From Diplocarpon mali (Eukaryota; Ascomycota; Leotiomycetes; Helotiales; Drepanopezizaceae): a stretch of 64,000 nucleotides of DNA. Below are positions 53,501-64,000 of the stretch, in pieces. Under the pieces are notes generated by a model. That model was given only the letters and a program-made list of their open reading frames with translations, made no database searches and was not told the DNA's origin. The position numbers were made by a program, and so were the translations under genes. Each line of letters starts with the position of its first letter. Position 1 is the stretch's first letter. The DNA is taken from the NCBI GenBank assembly GCA_024741835.1, contig JAENRP010000258.1, positions 1-64,000 of the forward strand, read 5' to 3'.

Positions 53501-56092
53501 AATTCTCGCCGCGAATTCAGGTCTTGACGTGGGTCTGATTGTGTCAGGCACCTGTGATGCCAACATCACGCCCGTGAAGGCCGAGCTCATTTCCGACTGT
53601 ATTACTGTATTGCGCGTGGACCTTTGATCTCATCACGGGGCTCCATCAAAGAATGTACTGGGAATGGATGGACCTCTGCGTCTGCTAATGGACTTTGCGG
53701 TCGGCCGGGGGATCTTCACACTGGTTCAGGGCGTTGCTAGTCGTGGCAGGGCGTTTTTCTTCAAAATGATATACATGAAATAGAAGCCGTGGCAGTAAAA
53801 GTGAAGTTGCAACACGAGAATCTGGTCTCTGACGGCGAAGCTACCATTTGTTTGCGCACTTGCAACGTTGTTCTTCATCAAAGTAGTAATTCAAATTGCG
53901 CTGCAGATTGCCCGATATATTTCCTCGTCGAACGACGCTTCTCATCGTCGGTATTCCACCATCTGTACGTTTTTAGCCGATTGCGCCGAGGGTGCGTGTA
54001 ATCAGACCGCAGGTCTTTCACAGAACTACCCGTGCGGTCTGCCAGAACTCTGCATTTGGGTGATAAGTGTCTGCTGGCGGGTGGTGATCTTGAGTGTTTG
54101 ACTGCTCTTGTTGGCGCCGAGAATCGCTCGATAGGTACCTCGTTGAAATTGACCTCACAACTCAGGGGATCTCTACAATTCCCAACGTTTCTGATGACTC
54201 GGGCACGATGGAAGCGCATACATATGTGTGTGTGTGTATATGTGTGCGCGAGGAGAGCTCTCTTGCGAGTCAAGCTCGGGAAGTCAGGTATTACTGGAAT
54301 ATGATGGCATGGCTGATGGGATCAATGCCGCTGCAAACTGCAGTCTTCTATGCGGGCGTGGAGGAGTCAGCGCTCATACAGAGGCGAAGGTTCATGAGTC
54401 AGCTACAAGCGACAACGACCTTATGATTACCACCTCTCTTATTTTATATCGCTCCTGCGAACGACCTCTTGATGTTCTCGAAGACTAGCATCACGCGTCG
54501 ACACTTCAGTAGTCATTCATTCATTCGTCCGTTCGTTCATCCATCTCATTCTGCATCGGAGTCGATAGCACGGCCCAGCTATTACAGTCGCTCCGCTCTG
54601 TGTAGGCACAACTGTGGCGATGGTCGGAAGAGAATCATCCATCATCTTCTGCAAACCTCGTGATTGTAGTCAGTGGCTACTTCTACGCAGTCGATTATTT
54701 CCGGATTCCCCGACACGCCGTGTGTATTCTGTCACTGCAAGTTATGCATCTGAGAAGCTGGTTGTCAGCTGACACCGGCTGCTTTGATGTGTTTGATTTG
54801 CCTCGTCAAGTATTTGCCGTACTGTGCCATTGACTCCGGGTCCTCGTTTCATGGGTGAAGTATGCATAGCTATTGACGGTATAGCAATTGCTTTGCCTTG
54901 CTTTTGATGTGTCTGGCCCATCCTTCGTCCTTCGGCCCTGACGCAGCTCGGCTTTGAGTCTCCATATCACATCTCCTATTCTAAGAGAAAACCATATTGG
55001 CCGAAAGGGCGATTTTCCATCAAGAGTGAATCGTTGCTCCTGAAGTTGGTTCCGGGAGCTCGCTAACCGCTAACCAAAACGCCCCTTTCTTTTCAAAAAC
55101 CTCGCAGTTGGAATTCTCTTCAAACTTTCAAGTATGAAGACAGCTGTGGTCTTTCCCAATCTTTCATTTATCATTGATCTTGATTGCATATAAATTGAGC
55201 TCCATTGGATCCTTCTATTACTCCAGCACCTCCATTCTGCACCACCTTGGATACCGTCTCGGCGGTCTACTATCGAAGCCTCTCGGGCTACCTGCTTTCT
55301 CACTTTGGAAGCTCTTTTTGTCTTTGGCTTTCCAGTTTGACTGGAGCGCTCTTCTATCAAGGCACTAGCTCCCAGCTAGCTACTCGAACTTCCTCAACCT
55401 TTTCTATTGAAGTTTTTTCTCCGATTTCTTCCAAAACAACAAAACAAAACACAATTTCTTGCGATCTCCTACTTTTCAACCTTCGATTACCGCAACAGTC
55501 GCTAACTCTCTGCCAAGTAGTCACAAAATTTCGGTGATATCATCTTTGCTACAACGAATCTCAAGGTAAGTTTCAGATGCACTTCAATCCTCTTCTTGCA
55601 GGCCACATTCTATTCGCTTTCAACCTTTCCTCGTCGACGACTCAAATCTGCTCCGTAAATTGGATTCACCACTGAATGCACTCAATATACTTGAAAATTC
55701 TTCCCCCACTACTGTTCTCTGTTCTTCAAGTGTTCTCAGTTGATCTGGAGTTCCTCCCCCAGTGGGTTCTGCACTGAAATAGGGGGGTTTTTTTTTTGAA
55801 AAAAAAGGTTTGGCCAGCGTTTTCTTTTCGCATTGCTCTACCAACATAACGTACCTTCAGCCAAAGGTATTTTCTTATTTTCATACACAGGTGGCGGGAC
55901 CTGACTTCTTCCTGATTTAGCGTCTTCCTAAGTTTACTAAACTCCTGCTGTTCTCCAGATCCGCTTTCCTTCGGATCACTGGCCTTTGAGCTCACTTAGG
56001 ACCCCCATAGAGCTCTCTTGTGATCTTTTTGGTCCCCATCCTGTTCTCTCGACACCATTCGAGTTTTACCGCTTTTACCGCAACTAGGATAT
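53501..56092. other. gene-poor stretch, nothing recognised
   Basis: About 2.6 kb. Short frames (60-130 codons) overlap on both strands without family resemblance. Contains a (TG)n run near 54226-54246 and adjoining T10 and A8 tracts at 55787-55806. Confidence 0.5.
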
Positions 56093-58178
56093 TTGAGATC
56101 GATGTTCCGTCCTATACTTACTGACGTGACTCCAGGGCCATATTCACAGATATCTCTCTTCAGCAGAATCATAATGCTCGATCCTGCGCCCCCACCTTCG
56201 CAGAAAAACATTCCGGTCTTCTTAGCGTTCGAGTTATCGAGTGTCCAGACCGGACCGGTGACCCTCGCAGCTGTCGAGGTTACGCCAAACTCCCACGTAG
56301 ATCCCAACTCGAGTGTGCTAGGCCAACCAGTTCCGGAGCTTAAACCTGAGCCTGGCTTAGATGAACCGTTGTTTGTTCCGCTCGACAGTGTAGAAGATGT
56401 AAACATGAACGATTTTTCCAAGGAAGATGATATATCAGTCAAGGAAGAGCCCATGACTCCCCCTCGTATTCTCCGCATCGATCTTACAGGTGATGACGAG
56501 GACGATCTCCCTGAAGTCAGAAGGGAGTGTATCGATCTCACCAGTGACATCGAAGATGAGTTTCCTACTATCGCAGTTATAATCGCTCGATCTCGTTCAA
56601 TCAAACGAGAGTCACAACTCCTAAGCGCCCAAGAGAGCGGTCCGAATCCGTTGGATAAATTGACAGAGTTGTCAACGATGATAGCTGGCTCGCTGACTCC
56701 GGCGACATGAGCATTATGCTCGACCCCGGCGACATATATTCCGACTTCGATTCTGATGACGAGCCTGACCAAGAAGACAATCTAGCTGCGCAGGATTCTG
56801 GTCAACAAGCCCCTATCGAGAAGGAAATTAAGACACGCAAGCTCCTAGGGAAACGTGCAAAGACTGCTAAAGAATAGCATGCCTAATGATAAGCAAAGCT
56901 AAAGCCATCTCGCTAACGTGGTACGGCGGATAAGATCTGCGACGAGCCTTCGGAGGACTTCTACATACTGGAGAACTGCCGACACAAGTTCTGTGCATCC
57001 TGTCTCGAGGAGAGCATGGTCCAGGACATCGAGGACGAAGGCGAGGTTAGTATTCCAACGAATACTCCAGCTTACCCTTTCTCACACCTTAGTTCACACT
57101 TTGTCCCATATGCTCCAGCCTCTATCGAGAGTCCCATACAAAACCTTACTATCAAGAGAAGGCAACCGGAAAAAGAAAGCAGGAAAGATATCAAAGTGTC
57201 ATCTAGGAAAGGCAAAGATGCTCATGGTTTTCGGCCAACATCTGCTGCGAATCAATTCTGCTTCACGAAGTGTCTCGAGCGCTTTGATGCCCGCGAGAGA
57301 GCCCTTCTACTAAGCGCCAAGTTGGTGGGTGTTTGCGACCAAGTCCAAGAATGGATTAGTAAGACTCGACCTCAGGACAAGATCAATATCTATACCCGAT
57401 TCCGCCACTTCCAGGTTATGATTGGCTGCATGCTGGAGAGAGAGAAACTGCATATCGTGTAGTTTTCTGTAAATCCATACTCTTAAACGCGGAAGTACTC
57501 GAAGCTAACTGGATATTCCAGGGTGACACGACTGCGAAACAGCGCGAGGAGACCATTGCAGAGTTCAGAGACGACCCGACTATCAAGATCGTGGTAGCAG
57601 GATTCAAGTGTGGCGGTCTGGGATTGAACTTGAGTTTCGCAAACCGAGTGTTGGTAACGCAAATAAAGCCATGCTCTGAAATGAGTTGAGCTAACAAGAT
57701 CCTAGTGACGTCTGGTGGAATGTCTGCATGTAAGTCAACAACCTCCAAAATCCTCGGCAAAAATTGACGCGGTTTGTTCACCAAGAGATAATCAGGCATT
57801 CGGTCGTGTTTATCGAATTGGCCAGAACAAGGGGAGATACCACGTGAAGATAGTTCTCAGAAACACGGTTGACGCCAGGACTATCCTTGAGCGTATATAC
57901 TTCGCTATCAGTGATATATAGAACCCACTAAGTATTCGCAGTCCAGAAGAAAAAGGAGAAAGGCAATCTGTAGGGCTCCGCAGGATGATCTGACCCAGAA
58001 ACATGCGGACGAGCTACTTAACAAGGACGTTGATGGCAAGTACCATAGCCTCCGGGTGCCGGCTACCATACCTGACATTGGTATACAGAAACTTTTGAAG
58101 AGCTCCTGGAAAGTTTCGGAAAAGATCGGGTTAGGGGTGTTGACGATGTCGTTGCCGACGACGAAAGCCATCAATAAA
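56093..58178 (+). pseudogene. SNF2/RING-type helicase-like locus lacking its ATPase half
   Basis: Four parts lie in family order. (1) 56093-56710: an acidic region with two SUMO-interacting motifs, RIDLTGDDEDD and CIDLTSDIEDE. (2) To 56877 in another frame: DMSIMLDPGDIYSDFDSDDE and KTRKLLGKRAKTAKE, then a stop. (3) Around 56930-57050: a RING-like ICDEPSEDFYILENCRHKFC. (4) 57300-58178, in pieces: helicase C-terminal motifs VVAGFKCGGLGLNLSFANRV and AFGRVYRIGQNKGRYHVKIV. The whole SNF2 N-terminal lobe with Walker A and DEAH-type box, normally between parts 2 and 3, is absent. Expected Cys of the RING are missing (AYPFSH where CPxC is usual). Family: Rad5/Uls1-like SUMO-targeted translocases. Decay by internal deletion is my reading. 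Confidence 0.6.
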
Positions 58179-58979
58179 TGACACGGCCGTGATCTCACGC
58201 CCGCCACAAGAGCGGCTTGGAAATGTAGCTGCGGAACTCACTGCACTAGCCCCAGATTCCATGCCAACGCTTCTGTACGTTGACTGCTAGATACGCCCTA
58301 GCAATAAATCTGGTGAGCCCGGACTTGGGAACTTGGGAGTGAGATTCCTGTCAAGCCTAAACCCCAGCCTGTCTGGATGACTGGTAGGATCTTAGAAATT
58401 TGGATTGGAGCGATTTGTCCTCGATTCGATGGCACAACTCACAGAAACTAGTACATTATTGAATGCTGGGACTAGCATCCATATGAATCTCGACAATTAG
58501 AAACAAGCAAGAGATGATCTCTGACTATGTGCTAGTCTCTCAACACGTTTCAGATGCCTTTGGTCGGATGCGAGAGGCAGTCTCTCGACCATCGGCTTGC
58601 CTCGAGTATGCTGCGACCTTCGACGCTGTGTTCACGGTGGGCGATTCTTCACTGGCTGCACACTATCCACGAGCTCCAAAACGAGGGAGGCAGACAGAAA
58701 TGAATCAAACCAGAGAATTACATCCCAATGAGACGTTGTGATCTGGGACAGTGTGAGCGCTCTGTTCCAGGATCAAGGTAAGCTGGTCCTGGCAGCGCTT
58801 GCTGCCACACAAACAAAAGAATACCGAGTCAAGCGGCGTTCAATCTGGAAGCGGCTGCGTCTTGTAGGAGCCTCATCTTTGGCATCTAGAGAGCTTTTTT
58901 CACTCTTCGGGTTTTGATAGTCAGATGTAGCTCATCAACCTGTATTGTTGCCATAGGCTCCGACTCCAAGATCCCTCTC
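58179..58979. other. intergenic, no gene seen
   Basis: About 800 bp downstream of the helicase relic. A 75-codon plus frame (58514-58741) has no recognised family. Confidence 0.45.
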
Positions 58980-59701
58980 TCACTGCCATGTCGCACAGCT
59001 CACGCGTCTCGGTTTGGCCACGAGAAAAAAGTGCTCCAAATACTGCTCCTCTGCAACATACCGCCACGCCAGAAGCCTACTTCTCGCCAAGAGCATCACC
59101 GAATCCGTCTCGACCTCGCCGAAAGATGCCAGGTCGATCGCGTCGACATCGTGGATGATCCTGCAAGATACAGTTTCGTTGCCAGTGACAGTTGTAAGCA
59201 CTCTCGCTCGCCTGTGACCAGTGTCGCGGCGCACATAGTCAGCTTGATATCTCGGTGTGCAATGAGGGTTTGCAAGCCAAGGTAGGACCCGAGTTGGTCT
59301 GATCCTAGGTTGGAGGCATTCTTCCCATGAATTCCCAAGGACCGTTTCTCGAACTCGTCGCAAGCCCGACAAACGGCATTGACTGAAGCCATCTGCCTCG
59401 GGTGTAGTCTTAGAACGTATGCCAATCGAAGACCAACAGAAGAGAGCGTGGATTCGATGTTTTCAAATCCAGCCAGAACCAAGCCAAGTTCGGGACGCTT
59501 CTTTCTCTCCAAGTGGTTCAACATAACGTGGCTTGCGAAACAGTGTATGGAATCTGCTACAGTACCTCCGAGTTTATGTGCCTGCAGGAGGCCCTCATTG
59601 CTGCCCACCAGGCTCCCTCTGGATTCCACCGGCTCCCTCGCGCAGATCGACGCCGTCAACCTCGTCTTCCCGGCTTCTTTGCCCTTCTCAGAAAGTTGCA
59701 C
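58980..59701 (-). pseudogene. possible decayed N-terminal domain of a fungal STAND/HeLo-like protein
   Basis: A minus-strand frame (59701-59096) contains GLVLAGFENIESTLSSVGLR, HPRQMASVNAVCRACDEFEK and, later, HRDIKLTMCAATLVTGE. The ACDEFEK plus a later AATL pattern faintly recalls helical N-terminal domains of fungal NACHT-type (STAND) proteins. The reading shifts to a second frame (VTGNETVSCRIIHDVDAIDL) near 59190 without splice signals. No NACHT P-loop or repeat domain is seen nearby. Weak assignment; it might be an unrelated hypothetical gene. Confidence 0.25.
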
Positions 59702-62199
59702 CGTGAATTAGGCGACACTGGAAACCTCCCTGGGAATCTCTGCTCTTGTTATGCATCGGTTGGCCTCTGGTAGAATCTGGTCAGATTACATGAGGATGAT
59801 CAATCGCGATAGGTAGTGTACCTTTCGGCCGTCCCGGTCGCGCGCTGTTGGTCTTCCATGTAACTTTTGGGGTTCGTGCATTTGGGTAGTAGTGATAGCA
59901 GACCATGCTACTTTGACGTCTTTTGAGATGTGCAGGATCGCAGAACGCGGCCTTGGATCTGCTGCTTTCGAGGGTAATTCTGCAGTGATCGTCAACAGCG
60001 TTGGATGGGTGGTTTCTAATCTGGTGTTGATGAAACTCTCCACGGCCGGCTGGAGCAAAAAGTGTATGATCTGTACCCGGGAGGGGAGTTAGGGCAACAG
60101 AATCCTAGGACTCAAACTCTCAGAATCGGCTGATGATGCTGCAGAAAGCTACAGGTTGACTTGGGACTTACAGTGCCTCGGCATCGAGAGATTGTGTAGA
60201 AAAGTTATCGTAGAGCAAATATCCGCTCTAGGAACAACCATGTCGAAGAAAAGAAGAGATCTGAAATCGGCCCTGGAATGCAGTGCCTATGGAGGAAATG
60301 AAGAGCCGCACAAGCACCCGAAGCATGAATACACAAACATGGCCGTGGTTGCTCCTCCAGCAGCAGCAGAAATTACCTTGCGATGCTAAGAATCAACGCC
60401 AAGTGCCAACAGTCCACCGCTGATGTGGGAATCACACACCGACCTAACCAGTACACAGAATACGACTTTGCACGCCCCGGATCCTCAAGTCATGGTCAGA
60501 AGGATAGCATCTCAATGGATCAAGCTTGCCGTGATGCCACGAGTCAGATGAGTTCGTGCACATCGCGTCGTGGCTCAGTCTCCCTGACCTCCTCGGTGAT
60601 ATCACGTTCTGATGACGGGCTGTCTGAGAAGCCAATGGCGAGTGCTCAGGATGTTATACGGCCGCGCAGCACGAAGTCCTCAAGCAACGCGTTCGCGCAT
60701 CTTCACTGGGACTCACTGAAAGAGATTCGGAGAGTCCGCTTCGAATTGATGCATAGGTGATTTGTGTTCCGACAATATAGAGAGGGAGTAGCCAGCAAAT
60801 GCAAGTGTCCTCACGAAGAACACAAAATCCCAGTCACTCCCCTGTTAGGGAATTCTTGATAATTCATGCTACTGGCGAATGTTTCTGGAATTTTTCTAAG
60901 CCATTTATATAACATAGGCGTCTTGATCTGTGGTGAACAGGTCGGATCACTATACATGTGCAAATTCTACCAACGCAGTACCTCCCGGCTTCAGAGGATA
61001 CTTTGTAGAAAAGCTCTTTTATAGTTACCACATCGGTGTCAGGATCTATATCAGGCACCCAGCTCTAGGAACCGTATGCTAACCAACGTGTGTTCTGCCA
61101 AATCCCTCATCTCAAAAGCCAGTAGGCTGGAGGAAAGTTCGCAAAACCACTCCGCCCGACTGCTCATGGACAATTTCACACATATCGAGACTGGACTACG
61201 GACTCCGGCCCAATCTTACCTTGGCTGGAACAAAGCGAGGGTTATGATTTCGAAAGCGTGGTTATCCATGTAAATCAGAGAGCTTCGGGTGTAAGACTCA
61301 GACGACAGGGCTGCCACACTCGCCATATCCCATCGAGGCGCAGGCAGACGTTGGTTAAGCAGCAGCTTCTAATGACCTCGAAGGTCAAACCCGTTGTTCT
61401 CGTCGTCGCATACAAACCGAAGTTTTGGAAGAAGTTGACCCTTGGCGGAAGATGACGCATCGGGACCCATATTCTCGTACCAGAACAAGAGAAGCATCGC
61501 GGGACGTGTAAAAGTAGGATGACAGAGACCTAGGCTTCGGACACTGTATGGTGACATTAAAATATCGAATGTGACAGCTGACATAAAAACCAGATGCGAA
61601 TCCGTACGAAAAAAACAAAACGGCGGCAGAGAAGAGCAAGGCAGCAGTAAAGACTTGTCAGACGAGCGGTTCATAAGAACCGCTCTGACGCTACGGTTGA
61701 TTGTGGCTTGTCTTGTTTATATAAAAAAGATAAGGTCGAGACAGCGCAATGCATTACTTAGGGTTTCCATTTACTTAATGTCCTCAAAATTTTGGACGCA
61801 CATACTCACTCTCCGAGCACCAGTCGCTAGATATAGAGGTGTACACCCGCGAGGCATTCCAACCGAGCGGTTGCTCGAGCAGAGCCACAGAGAGCACGAT
61901 CACACGGACATAGTAAGAACGAGCAAACTTACCAGGACAGTCACAAGGGTGCAGTGTTCAAAGTTCATCATCGTATTGCTCAGCGCCCGTCGCTGGCAGA
62001 GTAATTTACACCCATTCAAAAGCAGAACCCTGATGTAACAACTCCGTACCCATGGAAAACCCGAAACCAATCCCATTATCCCCCCGCTCACCCGCTACAT
62101 TGGGGAACCAGACCATATTACCGCTCGCACATATCCTTAGACTAGAACGAATGCGGTAGGTGTGAAGTCGGCTAGGGGAAAGTTGCTGTCATATGACAT
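59702..62199. other. gene-poor stretch, nothing recognised
   Basis: About 2.5 kb. The 125-codon plus frame at 60383-60760 is Ser/Arg-rich and the frames around 61369-62038 lack domains. The last part is the 3' flank of histone H3. Confidence 0.45.
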
Positions 62200-62897
<698 letters not shown>

Positions 62898-63746
62898 TTT
62901 GATGAAGACGAGCGAAGGTGATGGTTGAGTGTTTATCGAGGTTGTTGTTGTAAAATGGTGATGATGATGGTGTTGTCGGGTTGATGATGGCAGAAAGGAA
63001 GCCGGTGGGAGGGGCGATTATTTGTAGCAGGCACGGGCGCTAGCGGCATTGATTGCACTAGCGCGCTTTTGCGAGCGCCGCCAGCCAAGCGAGTTGATTT
63101 AGCTGGGCTGGGTGAACGCGAAACATGTGCTGAGTGCAGCCAATCAGCGTCCAGAAATCATATCAATGATTACGGTGTACAGGGGTAAAGTCACATGCCA
63201 TAGATCCAGAGTTGAGTTGGGCAAATGCCGACTTCACTTACGGACTGGATAGTTCCCCTTTGTGAGTATGAACGTGAGTTGGTATCTCCGCGAAAGTGAA
63301 ATTGGATGCAAGAAGAAATATTCCAAGGCGGTTGATGACTATACTGCGAAGAAACAAAAGTAGAAAAAAAGAGGTGACTCCGATGTATGTGCTTCCTTTC
63401 CCCTTTGCCTTCCTTCCTGTACTCCCTCGGACCCACTTTTTCAGAAGCCTCGCCGCGGTGCATCCTATATCATCCCCGAAATATCCCTAAACCATCCCTG
63501 CCACGCCAAGTAGAAATCAACCACGACTTACGGCTCTCGCTTCTGACCGAATCAGGATTAGGCTCGTTCCTTAGCTCGTGATTACAGCCGCTGCCCAGAA
63601 TCGCGCCACCTCAAATAACCTCAACTTCCAGTCGTATTTCCCTCCCTCCTCCACGAGATATTCCACCCTCAGCATCTCGATACCTTACCCCAGGTTTTGA
63701 AATCAAGTCTTCTCAAACACACACATATCTCCCATCTTCCTAAATC
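62898..63746. promoter_or_regulatory. shared divergent H3/H4 promoter region
   Basis: 849 bp between the two histone starts. A CCAAT box lies at 63140-63144. Both flanks have typical leader sequence (GATGATGATGG on the H3 side, CTCC/CACACA on the H4 side). Coordinated S-phase expression is known for such pairs. Confidence 0.7.
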
Positions 63747-64000
63747 ATGACTGGACGTGAGTAGATTGAACCTGGCTCAGTGCTCACTGCACTGACGCGT
63801 TTCTTCGAAACGATCCTGTTCTGACGCGCTTCGCAGGTGGAAAGGGCGGCAAGGGCCTCGGGAAGGGTGGAGCCAAGCGTCATCGCAAGATTCTCAGAGA
63901 CAACATCCAGGGGATAACAAAGCCCGCTATCAGACGTCTCGCGCGTCGTGGTGGTGTAAAGCGAATTTCAGCTAGTATGCCCCCATTCCTCTGCCAGTGA
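63747..64000 (+). CDS. histone H4, 5' part only
   Basis: Exon 1 is just 10 nt (63747-63756, MTG plus one base). An 80-nt intron (GTGAGT...TTCGCAG) joins in phase 1 to 63837-63974, giving [20 protein letters not shown] and [20 protein letters not shown] then KRISA, the invariant H4 N-terminal half with K5, K8, K12 and K16. A second donor (GTATGC at 63975) starts an intron that runs out of the window; the remaining exon(s) lie to the right. Confidence 0.97.

Overview
This window looks like nuclear DNA of a filamentous ascomycete (Pezizomycotina). Genes are closely spaced on both strands and interrupted by short GT-AG introns (mostly 44-180 nt) with CTNAC-type branch sites. A divergent, intron-bearing histone H3/H4 pair lies at the right edge. 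The gene set is typically fungal: DASH-complex Dad1, Rho4-type GTPase, SPX-ankyrin-GDPD protein, copper-fist factor, Ctr copper transporter. I do not assign a class or species. All exon joins were worked out by eye from splice signals, reading frame and remembered family sequence; no search was run.

Layout. 1-6 kb is GC-rich and repeat-rich, with microsatellites, a short internal telomere-type repeat and a 25-bp palindromic tandem array, and holds one small unknown gene. 6-14.5 kb is a compact housekeeping block: LCB3-type lipid phosphatase (-), RHO4 (+), DAD1 (-), arrestin-like protein (-), PPIL3-type cyclophilin (+). 14.5-18 kb is AT-richer and gene-poor but carries a tRNA-Leu(UAG) gene that has a second, GT-AG-like insertion in its D-loop. 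18-31 kb holds SEN54, an unknown two-repeat acidic protein, an apparently decaying locus, ZPR1, an Rpr2/Snm1-family RNase P/MRP subunit and DBR1, whose 3' end runs into an assembly gap. 31.4-33.3 kb is minisatellite-rich. 33.3-44.7 kb is mostly plus strand: GDE1, VPS24, a predicted secreted/membrane protein, p23/SBA1 and a small Cys-rich protein. 44.8-53.5 kb holds a copper-fist factor, a Ctr copper transporter, TMA46, the tiny OST4 and a YRA1/MLO3 (ALY/REF) gene with an 862-nt intron. 53.5-62.2 kb is gene-poor, with a SNF2/RING helicase-like locus missing its ATPase half and a possible decayed STAND-type fragment. 62.2-64 kb is the divergent H3/H4 pair; H4 is cut by the window edge.

How the genes relate. 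Most are unrelated housekeeping genes. Three local themes stand out: copper (copper-fist factor and Ctr transporter about 1.9 kb apart), RNA processing (SEN54 for tRNA introns, DBR1 for lariats, an RNase P/MRP subunit, YRA1), and phosphate (GDE1 downstream of a cluster of four CACGTG motifs). The most unusual object is the tRNA-Leu gene at 15207-15358: cutting out 49 nt that look exactly like a small spliceosomal intron restores a canonical D-arm, next to an ordinary anticodon-loop intron.
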